Positions 35,194 through 44,913 of a DNA stretch of 64,000 nucleotides are shown here, piece by piece. The translations under genes were made by a program, and so were the position numbers. Source of the DNA: FEB-12 sp964503315. Lineage in GTDB: Bacteria > Zixibacteria > MSB-5A5 > GN15 > FEB-12. The DNA is taken from NCBI GenBank assembly GCA_964503315.1, contig CAZCZL010000003.1, positions 200,120 through 264,119 on the forward strand. Reading direction: 5' to 3'. A model generated the notes under the pieces. The model was not told the origin of the DNA. It was given only the letters and a program-made list of their open reading frames with translations, and did not search any database. Positions within the stretch are counted from its first letter, which is position 1. Every line of letters begins with the position of its first letter.

Positions 35194-36302
35194 TACCACA
35201 TACGGGAGAGTCGTTTTATGCCTTCGCGGAGTTGTTCGGGAAAAGCCGCGAAGCTGATGCGGACATACGGCTTGCCGACGTCTCCGAACAGGCCTCCCGG
35301 GACAGTGACAACGCCTGCCTCATCGCGTAGTTTGAAACAGAAAGCAAGCGGATCGGCCATCCCCTGCTCAGGGAGTCGGGTCCAGTAATAAAATGCGCCG
35401 TCGGGCGGCGGGCTGTCCACGCCCATGAACTCCTTAAGCGCCGTGTGGAGAGCTTCCCATCTCCCCTGCACCTCGCGACGGGCCGCAGCATGAATCTCAG
35501 TAGAGTTTTCAATCAACGCGATAGCCGCTCGTTGAGCGGGTACGGAAACGCCGGTCACCATGAAAGAGTGCATAATTCGCATGGCGGCCATGACCGCGGG
35601 ATCACCGATGGCCCAACCGACACGGAGGCCGGGCGAACCCCAGGCCTTGGAGACCGAACTGACGACAATGCCGTAGTCGGAAATCTCGCGTAGTGACGGG
35701 GGACGTTCGCCGAAATAGAGATCGCGGTAGACTTCGTCGGAGATAAGAAGCAGGTCGCGCTTTTTGCATTCATCAGCGATGATCTTGAGCTCGGTCGCCG
35801 ACGTACCTGCGCCGGTGGGGTTCGCTGGGAAATTGATCACCACCGCTTTGAGGCCGGGTATATCCAGATGCGGGATGACCGCTTTCGCGGTCAATCGAAA
35901 GCGATTCTCCGGTGACAGACTGTATTTGACGACTTCTCCCCCAGCCATACGAGTGATGCCCGGATACGCGACAAAGCCGGGGTCGGGGACGAGAACTTTG
36001 TCGCCGGGGCCGATGTACGCCTGCAGCATGGCGAAGAGCGCGCCCTGCGAGCCACCAGTCATCATCACGTGATCACTGGGCACATTGTAATAGCGAGCGA
36101 CCGTCTCTCTTAACTCGGGGATTCCCATATTGTGGCCGTAGCCACAGACGCCAGAGAATTGAGCGAGCGCTTTGCGAGCCGGTTCAGGCATGGTCCAGGT
36201 CGGCTCACCGAGCCCAAGCGGTACCGCGTCGGGAGGGGCACCTTCGGAAAGCATCCGGACGGGGCTGGGTCGCATCCCCTGTAATCGCGCGGCAGTCTGC
36301 AT
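35193..36302 (-). CDS. Class I/II PLP-dependent aminotransferase
   Basis: 369 residues, cytoplasmic, typical fold-type I aminotransferase of the aspartate aminotransferase superfamily. Visible motifs are GYGHNMGIPELRETVARYY (substrate side), FPANPTGAG (N161), LLISDEVYRDLYF (D189) and SSVSKAWGSPGLRVGW with the PLP Lys K219. The closing Arg region (KPYVRISFA) binds the substrate carboxylate. The amino acid substrate cannot be read from these motifs; the closest general type is the aspartate/alanine/kynurenine group. It is a single gene ending at the shared terminator. Confidence 0.92.
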   Translation of the reverse strand: MQTAARLQGMRPSPVRMLSEGAPPDAVPLGLGEPTWTMPEPARKALAQFSGVCGYGHNMGIPELRETVARYYNVPSDHVMMTGGSQGALFAMLQAYIGPGDKVLVPDPGFVAYPGITRMAGGEVVKYSLSPENRFRLTAKAVIPHLDIPGLKAVVINFPANPTGAGTSATELKIIADECKKRDLLLISDEVYRDLYFGERPPSLREISDYGIVVSSVSKAWGSPGLRVGWAIGDPAVMAAMRIMHSFMVTGVSVPAQRAAIALIENSTEIHAAARREVQGRWEALHTALKEFMGVDSPPPDGAFYYWTRLPEQGMADPLAFCFKLRDEAGVVTVPGGLFGDVGKPYVRISFAAFPEQLREGIKRLSRMW

Positions 36303-36383
36303 ATAGCTAAATCCTATAAGTTATCGTTTAAAGTAGTTTATTCAGGCGGATAGTCTACTCCGCCTTTCGCACATGGTCAAGGT

Positions 36384-36420
36384 AAAAGAAAAACCGGTCG
36401 GCTATTACTGCCAACCGGTC
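36384..36420 (-). terminator. Terminator of the PKD lipoprotein gene
   Basis: On the minus strand a 10-bp stem (36419-36410 with 36402-36393, one G-T wobble), 7-base loop and T tract TTTTTCTTTT (36393-36384). Confidence 0.85.
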
Positions 36421-36444
36421 ATAGTATTCTGCTGAGTATCCTTA

Positions 36445-39400
36445 TCACTCTTTGCGCGGAGTCTGGTCGCCGATTGAAGGAGCCTTTCGATCAATGGTCT
36501 TCGGCACAGGCTGCCCGCCACCGTCAATCGAAAGAACTGTGATGTAGTCGACTATCTCAAGCGTGTCCGATCCGCCGGGTCCGGTGACAATTAGCCGGAC
36601 GGTATATAGTCCCTGCGTTTGGTACTGATGAAGCGGATTCTGTTCGACCGATGTATTTCCATCGCCGAAATCCCACAGGTAGCTATCGATCGCTCCCGTT
36701 GATTGGCTGGTGAATTGAACATCGAGAGGAGCCAGGCCACTGGTCGTACTTGCGGTAAACGCGGCTACCGGCGGTGGTTCATTCACCACGATATAGTCCG
36801 TGCGTGTCAGCGTATCTATGCGGAGAGCGCCGACAACAATCAGTCTGACCGTGTACGTGCCCGGAGACAGATACTCGTGTTGGGGTGAGGTCAGAACGGA
36901 AGTCTGGCCATCACCGAAATCCCAGAAACTGGTTAGGATGACTCCTGACGACATATTGTTGAACTGCACCAACAGAGGCGCGATGCCGCTGGTGGGTGAG
37001 GCATCGAAATTGGCAAAAGGTCCGCTGCTTTCAACCGAAATCAGATCCTGCCGAACAAGCGTATCTTCCCCGCCCGGGCCTGAGACAGTCAGGCTAACTG
37101 AATACGTTCCGGGATTCTGATACGTATGCACCGGGTTTTGCTCTTCTGAACCATTGCCGTCGCCAAAATCCCAGAGATATTTGTCAATCTGTCCGGTCGA
37201 GCTGTTAGTGAATGTCACCTGCAAGGGGTCGACACCGGTGACCGGGTCGGCGCTGAAGTCCGCAGTTGGCGGTGGAACCAGCACGGTGATGAAGTTGGTT
37301 TTCAGCGTGCTATTGGATCCATCGGGGCCATCAACGGTCAGGCGAACTGAGTAGACGCCAGCCGTGGTGTACTGGTGCGACGGATTTTGAAGCGTCGAGG
37401 TACCGCCATCGCCAAAATCCCACGCATATGTCGAAACAGCTCCAGTGGTAATGGCTGTGAAATTGACAATGAGCGGAACAACACCTGATTGCTGATCGAC
37501 AGTGAAGTCAGCTGTTGGCGGAGGATTTAAAACCTGGATGTAGTTGCCGCGTTGCGCGCTGTTGGAGCCGCCAGGACCGGTAACGGTCAGGCGCACGGTG
37601 TATCGGCCGGGAGCAGTGTAAATATGCAGAGGGTTCTGCGCGAAAGTGGAGTCGCCATCGCCAAATGACCAGAGATAAGAGTCTATCACCCCTGTCGATA
37701 GACTGTTGAACTGCACCGCGAGGGGCGCGGGTCCGGAAGTAGGCGTCCCTTCGAATACCGCGGTCGGCGGAGGGATCAAAGCCTGAATGTAGGACGCGCG
37801 AATGAGCGTATCTTCCCCGCCCGGCCCGATCACGATAAGACGAACGTCATACTGCCCGGGGTCGATGTATGTGTGCGATGGATTCTGCAGGTTCGAAGTG
37901 GTGCCATCGCCGAATGACCATTGGTAAACATCGATCTCACCGGTCGCCAGGCTAGTGAATTGCACAGATAATGGCGCGACACCTGAGGTTGGATTGGCGC
38001 TGAAGTCTGCCACCGGAGGAGGCGTGTCGACTGTGATGTACTGCACACGCGTAAGTGTATCCGCGCCGCCGGGGCCGATAACGATCAGGCGGACATCGTA
38101 TACACCCGGGATGCTGTACTCGTGTGTGGGAGATGCAAGATCGGATGTACCGCCATCGCCAAAATCCCACGCAAACGTTGTGAAAGTACCGGTTGACTGG
38201 TTAGTGAACGATACTGCCAGCGGAGCTACGCCGGAAGTAGGCGTGCCGCTAAAGTCCGCAATCGGCGGTGGCGGAAGGGCGTTGATGTAGGCCGCACGAA
38301 TGAGCGTGTCAATTCCGCCCGGACCGGATACAATGAGACGGACATCGTAAGTGCCAGGATTGGAGAACGTAATACTGGGGTTTCTCACTGCCGAGGTTAT
38401 AGTCGTTCCGAAGCGCCAATTCCAGGATGTGATATTTCCTGTCGACAGATCGGTGAACTGAACTACAAGCGGGATATTTCCGGAAGTCGGATTGGCCGTG
38501 AACTCCGCGGTTGGAGCGACGGCATTGGCCGTGATATAATTCGGGCGAAGAAGCGTATCCACACCTCCCGGGCCAGTCACAATCAGGCGGACGCTATAGG
38601 TGCCATGAACGGTGTAGGTGTGCGATGGAGTCTGCGCGGTCGATGTGCCGCCATCCCCAAAATCCCAGGCGTAGGACGTGATCTGTCCTGAGGAAGTATT
38701 GGTGAAGTTCACCGCGAATGGCACCGTCCCCTGAGTGGGAAGACCGGTGAACCCGGCGGTCGGGCGCGGCCACGACGCGGTGATGTAATTCTGGCGTAAG
38801 AGCGTATCAACGCCGCCCGGTCCGGTGACGATGAGACGCACCGAGTAGGTACCGGCAACCGTGTAGTTGTGCGTTGGGTTGGCGGCAATCGAGGTGCCGC
38901 CATCGCCGAAGTCCCATGCATACGAACTGATCTGGCCGGACGAGTTGTTGGTGAATGTCACATTAAATGGAATCACTCCACTGGTCGGATCGGCGCTAAA
39001 TGCGGCGGTTGGGGCCGGCCAGGTTGCGGTGATATAATCGGTGCGGGTGAGCGTATCCGTGCCACCGGGTCCAGTGGTAGTCAGGCGGACAGTATAGCTT
39101 CCGCCGGTCGAGTATTGGTGCGAGGGATTCGCCAATGTAGATGTCTGGCCATCGCCGAAGCTCCAGAGATAGCCGGTGATGTCGCCTGTCGACAGGTTCG
39201 TGAAATTGACGGTAAGCGGAACGAGACCCGAAGTCGGTGCCCCGCTGAAATCAGCAACCGGAGGAGCAGACTGAACCGTGATGTAATCAGTGCGTGATGT
39301 TGTATCCGCTCCGCCGGGACCGGTCACGATGAGACTGACTGAATAGATTCCTGCCGAGACATACTGATGAGTCGGGTTGGCGAGAGTCGAAGTGCCGCCA

Positions 39401-40392
39401 TCGCCAAAATCCCACTCGTATCCAGAGATCGAACCAGCTGAGTTATTGGTGAACTGCACGGAGAGCGGTGCAATACCACTCGTAGGATTGCCGGTGAATG
39501 CGGCTATCGGAGGACCTGCTGAGACCGCGACGTAATCCAGGATGGAAGTTGTATCCTCGCCGCCGGGCCCGATGGCTATTAAAGTTACGGAATAGAGTCC
39601 GGCGCTTTCATATGAGTGACTCGGGTTGCGAACATCGGAGCTGTCACCATCGCCAAAGTACCACTTGAAGCTGGTGATATTCCCGGTGGAAAGATTAGTG
39701 AAGTTCACCGTGAGCGGTGGCTGTCCGGTGGTCGGGTGAGCGGAGAACGCCGCAGTAGGCGGCGGAATCGTCACATTGATATAATCCAGACGTATCAGCG
39801 TGTCAGAGCCGCCCGGACCATTGACAATGAGTCGGACGGAGTACGTTCCCGGCGTGGTGTACTCGTGGAGAGGAGAAGTTGAGGCTGCGGATGTGCCATC
39901 GCCAAAACTCCACTCGACCGACGTGATCGTCCCGTTCGATTGATTGGTGAAAAGGACGGTCAACGGCGCCGGACCTGAAAGTGGCGCGCCGACAAACTGG
40001 GCTACCGGTGGTTCGGCAGTAACGGAGTCATCGACATGTATCAAGCCCGACCGAATCAGACTATCGCGAACTTCACCGCGAGAGACCAGGAGGATGACGT
40101 CGTAAATGCCGTTGTCAGCGTACTGATGGCTAGGGTTCTGCTCAAATGACGTCTGGCCATCGCCAAAGCGCCAGAACCAGAAGTCGGGGCTGCCGCTGGA
40201 GGAGTCAGAGAATTGGACGGTCAGTGGTGGTGTGCCGGAGGTGTCGCTCGCGCCAAATCGTGCTTCGACCGGTATCGGTGGAGTGCTGTTTTCCGGCTCC
40301 AGGGTTTTCTGACCACACGTGAGCAGGAATGCCGCCGCAAGCAGGCACAGATAAATGACAAATGACTTCACACTATATGTTGAGCAAAACAT
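36445..40392 (-). CDS. Lipoprotein with fifteen tandem PKD domains
   Basis: 1315 residues. A signal peptide ends near LLTC, giving a likely but imperfect lipobox. The rest is fifteen PKD domains of about 82-84 residues (~43-1290), each with A.F...P.SG..PL.V.FTN.S.G.I..Y.WDFGDG and ending in TY.V.L.V.GPGG.DTL....YI.V. The eighth repeat has WRFGTT in place of WxFGDG, which removes the usual Asp. A short charged tail follows (VPKTIDRKAPSIGDQTPRKE). PKD arrays act as stalks or adhesion modules on the cell surface; there is no enzymatic domain. GGGAG lies 11 bases before the ATG. It is transcribed alone. Confidence 0.9.
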   Translation of the reverse strand: MFCSTYSVKSFVIYLCLLAAAFLLTCGQKTLEPENSTPPIPVEARFGASDTSGTPPLTVQFSDSSSGSPDFWFWRFGDGQTSFEQNPSHQYADNGIYDVILLVSRGEVRDSLIRSGLIHVDDSVTAEPPVAQFVGAPLSGPAPLTVLFTNQSNGTITSVEWSFGDGTSAASTSPLHEYTTPGTYSVRLIVNGPGGSDTLIRLDYINVTIPPPTAAFSAHPTTGQPPLTVNFTNLSTGNITSFKWYFGDGDSSDVRNPSHSYESAGLYSVTLIAIGPGGEDTTSILDYVAVSAGPPIAAFTGNPTSGIAPLSVQFTNNSAGSISGYEWDFGDGGTSTLANPTHQYVSAGIYSVSLIVTGPGGADTTSRTDYITVQSAPPVADFSGAPTSGLVPLTVNFTNLSTGDITGYLWSFGDGQTSTLANPSHQYSTGGSYTVRLTTTGPGGTDTLTRTDYITATWPAPTAAFSADPTSGVIPFNVTFTNNSSGQISSYAWDFGDGGTSIAANPTHNYTVAGTYSVRLIVTGPGGVDTLLRQNYITASWPRPTAGFTGLPTQGTVPFAVNFTNTSSGQITSYAWDFGDGGTSTAQTPSHTYTVHGTYSVRLIVTGPGGVDTLLRPNYITANAVAPTAEFTANPTSGNIPLVVQFTDLSTGNITSWNWRFGTTITSAVRNPSITFSNPGTYDVRLIVSGPGGIDTLIRAAYINALPPPPIADFSGTPTSGVAPLAVSFTNQSTGTFTTFAWDFGDGGTSDLASPTHEYSIPGVYDVRLIVIGPGGADTLTRVQYITVDTPPPVADFSANPTSGVAPLSVQFTSLATGEIDVYQWSFGDGTTSNLQNPSHTYIDPGQYDVRLIVIGPGGEDTLIRASYIQALIPPPTAVFEGTPTSGPAPLAVQFNSLSTGVIDSYLWSFGDGDSTFAQNPLHIYTAPGRYTVRLTVTGPGGSNSAQRGNYIQVLNPPPTADFTVDQQSGVVPLIVNFTAITTGAVSTYAWDFGDGGTSTLQNPSHQYTTAGVYSVRLTVDGPDGSNSTLKTNFITVLVPPPTADFSADPVTGVDPLQVTFTNSSTGQIDKYLWDFGDGNGSEEQNPVHTYQNPGTYSVSLTVSGPGGEDTLVRQDLISVESSGPFANFDASPTSGIAPLLVQFNNMSSGVILTSFWDFGDGQTSVLTSPQHEYLSPGTYTVRLIVVGALRIDTLTRTDYIVVNEPPPVAAFTASTTSGLAPLDVQFTSQSTGAIDSYLWDFGDGNTSVEQNPLHQYQTQGLYTVRLIVTGPGGSDTLEIVDYITVLSIDGGGQPVPKTIDRKAPSIGDQTPRKE
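36520..40270 (-). repeat. Array of fifteen PKD-coding repeats (~250 bp each)
   Basis: Fifteen in-frame units encode consecutive PKD domains. Blocks around the FGDGGTS and TGPGG segments are highly similar at DNA level between units, so recombination or copy-number change is possible. Spacing and open frame rule out a CRISPR array. Confidence 0.85.
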
Positions 40393-40505
40393 GGCCGGAT
40401 ATACTCCCTGGTGTTACACAGGGCGGTACGCAGTACATGGGAAACGCGTCTATCTCGCTCAGAACAGCTTACTTCCATGCAGGCGTGCTCGCCGAGTTCC
40501 AAGCT

Positions 40506-40535
40506 AATATAGAGTCTATCGGTCCTATTGAGCAA
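40506..40535 (-). promoter_or_regulatory. Weak promoter candidate for the PKD lipoprotein
   Basis: On the minus strand TTGCTC (40535-40530), an 18-base spacer and TATATT (40511-40506). The -35 match is poor. The rest of the 275-base divergent gap 40393-40667 contains small inverted repeats (for example GTACC GTTT GGTAC near 40567-40580) but no gene. Confidence 0.35.
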
Positions 40536-40667
40536 CAGGCTTGCCGAAATGTGTAGACCTGTTGAGCGTACCGTTTGGTACACAACTGCTTACGCTAACC
40601 GTTCCGCGAACCTGCGGAGAGAACTGCGCTTGGCAATTCAGCGTTTCTCCATATATTGAGGACCGCC

Positions 40668-41663
40668 ATGACAACTGCTTCAGAAAGATTCGGTTTTTGG
40701 AGTACTCTCCCCCGCCCGATTTTCGCGCTGGCTCCCATGGCTGACGTGACCGATGCGGCGTTTCGCCGGATCATCGCTAAGTATGGGAAGCCGGATGTCT
40801 TTGTCACGGAGTTCGTGTCGGTTGATGGGCTCTGTTCGGCCGGTCGACCCGCGCTTTTGAAGTCACTGATGTATCATGAATCGGAGCGGCCGATCCTCGC
40901 ACAGTTCTTCGGCGATGATCCGGAGCTTTTCTATCAGTGCGCAGAACTGGCACAGGAACTTGGGTTCGACGGTATCGACATCAACATGGGGTGTCCGGTC
41001 AAAACCGTCACCAAGACTGGTTCGGGTGCGGCGCTGATCAAGTATCCGGAGATTGCGAAAGAAGTGATTCTGGCGACCAAACGAGGCGCCGGAAAGCTCC
41101 CGGTCTCGGTCAAGACCCGCATCGGGTGGAATCGCGAAGTGATCAATGAGTGGCTCCCTCACGTGCTCGAGGCAGAACCGGCGGCGTTGACGGTACATCT
41201 TCGTACCGCAAAAGAGATGTCGTTGGTCCCAGCGCACTGGGAGTTGATGCACAAGGCAGTCGAAGTGGTCCGTCAGACCGACACGATCTTACTGGGGAAT
41301 GGGGATGTCAAAGACTTAGAGCATGCCCGACAACTCGCCGAGCAAACCGGGATTGATGGCGTGATGTTGGGTCGGGCGGTCTTTGGGAACCCGTGGCTTT
41401 TCAATCGGGATGTGCGTATCGCAGACCTGCCTCTGGAAGAGCGGTTCCGCGTGATGATCGAACATTCACGGCTGTATGAAGAGATATTCGCCGGAAAGAA
41501 GAACTTCGCGGTTATGCAGAAACATGTACGGGCCTATATCACCGGCTTTAACGGCGCGAAGGAGATCAGGAAGTCTCTCGAAACGATGCAGAACACCGAA
41601 GATCTCGAGCGGATCATTGAGTCATTTTTCAATGGGACATTGATCCCAAGCGAATCGGAGTAG
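40668..41663 (+). CDS. dus: tRNA-dihydrouridine synthase
   Basis: 331 residues from ATG 40668, preceded by GAGG; a TTG at 40656 is in frame but overlaps that site. This FMN enzyme uses NADPH to reduce uridines in the tRNA D loop. It begins with PIFALAPMADVTDAAFRRI, then TEFVSVDGL, and has the INMGCPVKTVTKTGSGAAL segment containing the active-site Cys, KTRIGWN, and GNGDV and GVMLGRAVFGNPW near the phosphate-binding end. The order and size are standard for DusB/DusA-like proteins; which subgroup and which tRNA positions cannot be decided here. It ends at a strong bidirectional terminator. Confidence 0.95.
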   Translation: MTTASERFGFWSTLPRPIFALAPMADVTDAAFRRIIAKYGKPDVFVTEFVSVDGLCSAGRPALLKSLMYHESERPILAQFFGDDPELFYQCAELAQELGFDGIDINMGCPVKTVTKTGSGAALIKYPEIAKEVILATKRGAGKLPVSVKTRIGWNREVINEWLPHVLEAEPAALTVHLRTAKEMSLVPAHWELMHKAVEVVRQTDTILLGNGDVKDLEHARQLAEQTGIDGVMLGRAVFGNPWLFNRDVRIADLPLEERFRVMIEHSRLYEEIFAGKKNFAVMQKHVRAYITGFNGAKEIRKSLETMQNTEDLERIIESFFNGTLIPSESE

Positions 41664-41681
41664 CTTCAATTTCGCGCAAAG

Positions 41682-41712
41682 AAAAAGCCGGCGAGTGGTT
41701 CGCCGGCTATTT
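41682..41712. terminator. Bidirectional terminator between dus and transporter genes
   Basis: A 9-bp stem (AGCCGGCGA 41686-41694 with TCGCCGGCT 41700-41708), 5-base loop, A-tract on the left and ATTTTG on the right, so it can stop both converging transcripts. Confidence 0.88.
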
Positions 41713-41728
41713 TGTACCTGCGGTGTTA

Positions 41729-43201
41729 TCAGATCTCCGGTGCTTCGTATTTTTTCACCCACCTCGCATAAAAGATCATGGCAATCGCTGAAGCAATGCC
41801 GACCGCGGCAAACTGATACCAGAGTTTGTACGGATGGTACGCGTCCCAGAGCAGTTGGGTGGCCGCTGATGGATCAAGGCCGGTCACTTCCTGCAATTTC
41901 CTGAACGCTTCGGTTCGATCAACATTGATCATCTGATATTTCTCGGACAGGTAATGGACGGCCAAATTCGCCTTGTCCCCCATTTTGTCATAGACTGTCC
42001 CACCGAGCAATGAACCATACCCCCAGCCAATGGCATTGGGGATATTGGCATATCCCATATACAGACCCTTCTGACCTTCAGGGGCGATAACACCAAGATA
42101 ATCCTGCATCTTGGGCGAAGCCAGCATTTCGCCAACGGAGAAGACTAGGATGCCAAGCATGCAGAACAGTCCCGAGGTCGTGAAGCCGGCAAAAACGAGT
42201 CCAACGGAGCCGACAATGATACCTGCGGTGATTGAAGTGACACGCCGCATTCTGTTCACCCACCACGATACCAGCACCACAGTCAGAATGATAAGTCCGG
42301 AATTAAAATTGATCATCCATTCCTGCGAAAGCTGGGGCGCACGGTCGGAGTTGAGGTCGAGCATGAAATTGGGTAGATTGAGGGCATGCACGAGTCCTGA
42401 GCTGTCCACCCAATCGACAATGAAGTTCGGCAACATGTCGAATAGCTGGTTGAACATCAGCCAGAAGCCTGACATGATCAGAATGAACAACGCCAGCTTG
42501 GCCTGCAGAATATTCCTGCCAGTCAGTTTCAGGATCTCCCACGGTCCGCCGCGCTGTTCTCCCCCGGGGTGTACCTCCTTGTACGTAAACAGCATCAAGA
42601 AATTTAGCGACACAATGACGGCACATCCGAAAAAGACCGCTGGCCAGGACCATCCGTATAGGAAGTGCGCCAACGGCGGCCCGAGGAACCCTCCGACATT
42701 GACGAGCATGTAGAACATTCCCCAGCCGACCGAGCTGTTCTTGGTCGAGAGGGATTGGCACATTGTCCCCTGCACCCCCGGTTTGAATGTGGCAGTTCCC
42801 AAAGCGAGGATGAGACATCCGAACAGGAACGGCCAGAACTCGCGTTGTGTTGCCATTAAGAGGTAGCCGGCTACCTTGATAGCGACCGAAAACGCAATGG
42901 TCTTCTTATAACCGTACCTGTCGGCAAATCCTCCTGTGAACATCGGGACGAGCGATTGCACGATCGCCCACCACATGAAAATGATCCCCTTCTCGGTCTG
43001 CGAGAAGTGCAAACCGCCGGGTTCATCGGCCTGAGCGATGTAGATCGGGATGACCACCCGGACGCCGTAATAGGCCAGACGTTCAAACATCTCCATGATG
43101 TTGACCATCCAGTAGGGTCGCGGGAGGTGGAGGAGTTGAGTGAAAAGCGTTTCTTTGTGAGGAGGGTCGGTCAGAACAGTTCCGGTTGCGCGTTCAGCCA
43201 T
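41729..43201 (-). CDS. POT/PTR2-like major facilitator transporter
   Basis: 490 residues with about 12-14 membrane helices. The N-terminal MVNIMEMFERLAYYGVR resembles the ExxERFxYYG signature of proton-dependent oligopeptide transporters, and FADRYGYKKTI is the MFS loop between helices 2 and 3. MLVNVGGFLGPPLAHFLYGW matches the PTR2 helix-4/5 signature in part. The long loop between helices 6-9 (VDWVDSSGLVHALN...) is more variable. By family it should take up di- or tripeptides with protons, or a related solute; the signature is not perfect. With several secreted proteases in the window, peptide uptake fits the context but is not proven. Monocistronic. Confidence 0.82.
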   Translation of the reverse strand: MAERATGTVLTDPPHKETLFTQLLHLPRPYWMVNIMEMFERLAYYGVRVVIPIYIAQADEPGGLHFSQTEKGIIFMWWAIVQSLVPMFTGGFADRYGYKKTIAFSVAIKVAGYLLMATQREFWPFLFGCLILALGTATFKPGVQGTMCQSLSTKNSSVGWGMFYMLVNVGGFLGPPLAHFLYGWSWPAVFFGCAVIVSLNFLMLFTYKEVHPGGEQRGGPWEILKLTGRNILQAKLALFILIMSGFWLMFNQLFDMLPNFIVDWVDSSGLVHALNLPNFMLDLNSDRAPQLSQEWMINFNSGLIILTVVLVSWWVNRMRRVTSITAGIIVGSVGLVFAGFTTSGLFCMLGILVFSVGEMLASPKMQDYLGVIAPEGQKGLYMGYANIPNAIGWGYGSLLGGTVYDKMGDKANLAVHYLSEKYQMINVDRTEAFRKLQEVTGLDPSAATQLLWDAYHPYKLWYQFAAVGIASAIAMIFYARWVKKYEAPEI

Positions 43202-43451
43202 TTCGTGTTTCCTCTAAGTTAAGGCGAAAGCGATAAAAAACTCTCTGTTCTGACGAAAGTCAACTGGAAAGCTGTTTCCCGACAAAGAATTAGGTTATTC
43301 GAGCACGCCGGCTGCGTGTTTCCCCGGTCGAAGCACGATCGTTCATTCGAAAAAAGTCTCCGCGCGTTGTACGAAGACTGTGTGGGTCCACTCTGTTGAC
43401 CAAACAGAATGAACTATCAACCGGGTAGATAATCCCATTCAGGAGGTTTTC
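43202..43451. other. Divergent intergenic region without a gene
   Basis: 250 bases between the transporter and DUF5666 genes. It must hold both promoters, but I see no convincing -35/-10 pair; a TTGACC at 43396-43401 has no -10 at proper spacing. Confidence 0.5.
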
Positions 43452-44663
43452 ATGAATCGCAAAGGATTGAGCATCACAGGCATGGCGGCGACATTTGGTC
43501 TGCTGCTGGGGTTGGTCGGCTGTTCCGAGAACCCTGTTGCTCCCGTGAAGACCTCGGTACAGTCCGGGCAAAATGGCTTTACCGAGACTCGCGTACGCGG
43601 CCAGGTCGAGATCTATGGTCGCGTCGCATCCACTAACGGAGCAGCTCGCTCCCTGACCGTCACCGGTCATTCTTATGATGTCCAGGTCCCGTCCGGCGCG
43701 GAGATCGTGTTCAAAGACGGCGGCTCTGAGACGCCTATCGATTTCAGCGAAATCGCGGTGGGTGACTCCATCGAAGTTCGCGGTAACAACTCGGGCAACG
43801 TATTGAACGCGGATCGCGTCCGGATCCGTCCGAATGACAACGCGGCCGAGGTTGAGTTCGGTGGACGTATTGAATTCGTAGACACCACTACCTCTCAGAT
43901 CAAGCTGGTCAATGATGCCCGGATGATCTTCGCCTCCCCCACCGCTGAACTTGTACAGCGCAACGAGGACGCCGAGACCAACATCACTCTGGGCGCTATT
44001 CGCGCCGGTGACTCGGTCGAGATAAAGGGAAGCAACCAGTCGGATGGTTCGATCCTGGCCTCCCGGGTACGGGTTCGGATGGACCAGATGGGCGGCGGCG
44101 ATGATTTCCGCGCCGAAGTCGAGTTCAAGACCACCATTCTGCAGATCGATTACGCCGCCGGAACGCTGCTTACGGCATTCTGCTGGCAGGTTCAGACTGA
44201 CTCTATGACCTTCATCTTTGCTTCGAGTGAGACCGAGGACTTGAGCTCAACCGGAGCGGCTGGTCGTCGCGGCGCCGATGACGGCCCGATCGATTCCACT
44301 CGCACTCGCCTGACCCTGGCCGACCTGAAAGTTGGCGACACTATCGAGGTCTGGGGTAACAATCTGCCGAATGGCGCGATCTACGCAGTCGCTATCGAGG
44401 TCGAAGACTCGCCGACCTCCCAGCGGATGGAAGTTGAATTCACGGACATTATCGCTTCGATCGATCACCTCTCCCGCACTGTGACATTTGTCGGCGAAGA
44501 TCGGACCGGCGTGGTTGACTGGATGGCGGATCTCGCCGGACTGAACAACGAACCGTTACAGATCGAAAATTTCACGGCCGGCATGCGTGTCGAGGTCAAG
44601 GGATTCGTGAACAGCAACCAGCAACTGGATATCGTCCGGATGCACCGCGAAGATTCAATGTAG
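43452..44663 (+). CDS. DUF5666 repeat lipoprotein
   Basis: 403 residues. The signal peptide ends in a lipobox (LGLVGC, about C24). Four DUF5666-like units of 70-100 residues follow, each an OB-like beta domain with F.G.I..ID....T, then L..L.VGD.VEV.G...DG...A..V.V. The clearest are IAVGDSIEVRGNN, IRAGDSVEIKGSN, LKVGDTIEVWGNN and TAGMRVEVKGF. The third unit contains an insertion with a run of Gly and Arg. Role unknown; such proteins are exported and often occur in FCB bacteria. GGAGG gives a strong ribosome site. A terminator follows, separating it from the sigma-factor unit. Confidence 0.9.
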   Translation: MNRKGLSITGMAATFGLLLGLVGCSENPVAPVKTSVQSGQNGFTETRVRGQVEIYGRVASTNGAARSLTVTGHSYDVQVPSGAEIVFKDGGSETPIDFSEIAVGDSIEVRGNNSGNVLNADRVRIRPNDNAAEVEFGGRIEFVDTTTSQIKLVNDARMIFASPTAELVQRNEDAETNITLGAIRAGDSVEIKGSNQSDGSILASRVRVRMDQMGGGDDFRAEVEFKTTILQIDYAAGTLLTAFCWQVQTDSMTFIFASSETEDLSSTGAAGRRGADDGPIDSTRTRLTLADLKVGDTIEVWGNNLPNGAIYAVAIEVEDSPTSQRMEVEFTDIIASIDHLSRTVTFVGEDRTGVVDWMADLAGLNNEPLQIENFTAGMRVEVKGFVNSNQQLDIVRMHREDSM

Positions 44664-44709
44664 GTCAAAAAGCGACCTGCTGCACTGTCGGCAGGGAGCG
44701 TGAGGACCG

Positions 44710-44755
44710 AGCCACGACCGGCGATAGTGAGGTGTCGCCGGTCTGTGGCTTTTCT
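44710..44755 (+). terminator. Rho-independent terminator after the DUF5666 gene
   Basis: A long stem: AGCCAC (44710-44715) with GTGGCT (44745-44750), and GACCGGCGA (44716-44724) with TCGCCGGTC (44735-44743), separated by a single bulged T, then TTTTCT. Confidence 0.85.
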
Positions 44756-44805
44756 CGGACCAGCTTTCCGTGATCAGCCACTCAGAGGTTTAAGGGCAAA
44801 AGGTC

Positions 44806-44834
44806 TTGCTAAAGAAGATATGGCCTGATATGTT
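44806..44834 (+). promoter_or_regulatory. Putative promoter of the sigma/CHAT/subtilase unit
   Basis: TTGCTA (44806-44811), a 17-base spacer and TATGTT (44829-44834). A start near 44841 would favour the ATG at 44914 as the sigma-factor start. Confidence 0.5.
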
Positions 44835-44913
44835 ACTCCCGAAACGAGATAACCTTCACCATTACACAAAGTTAGCAAATCCACACCGGAGTCAGTTCAG
44901 GGCCAGCACCAGT

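Noticed and set aside
36520..40270. Regular ~250 bp repeats that could suggest a CRISPR or satellite array
   Set aside because: The units are in frame and encode PKD domains; spacing far exceeds CRISPR units.
40630..40657. TTGGCA-16-TATATT as a dus promoter
   Set aside because: It would start transcription at about 40664, after the GAGG ribosome site and four bases before the ATG. A true promoter is more likely further upstream.
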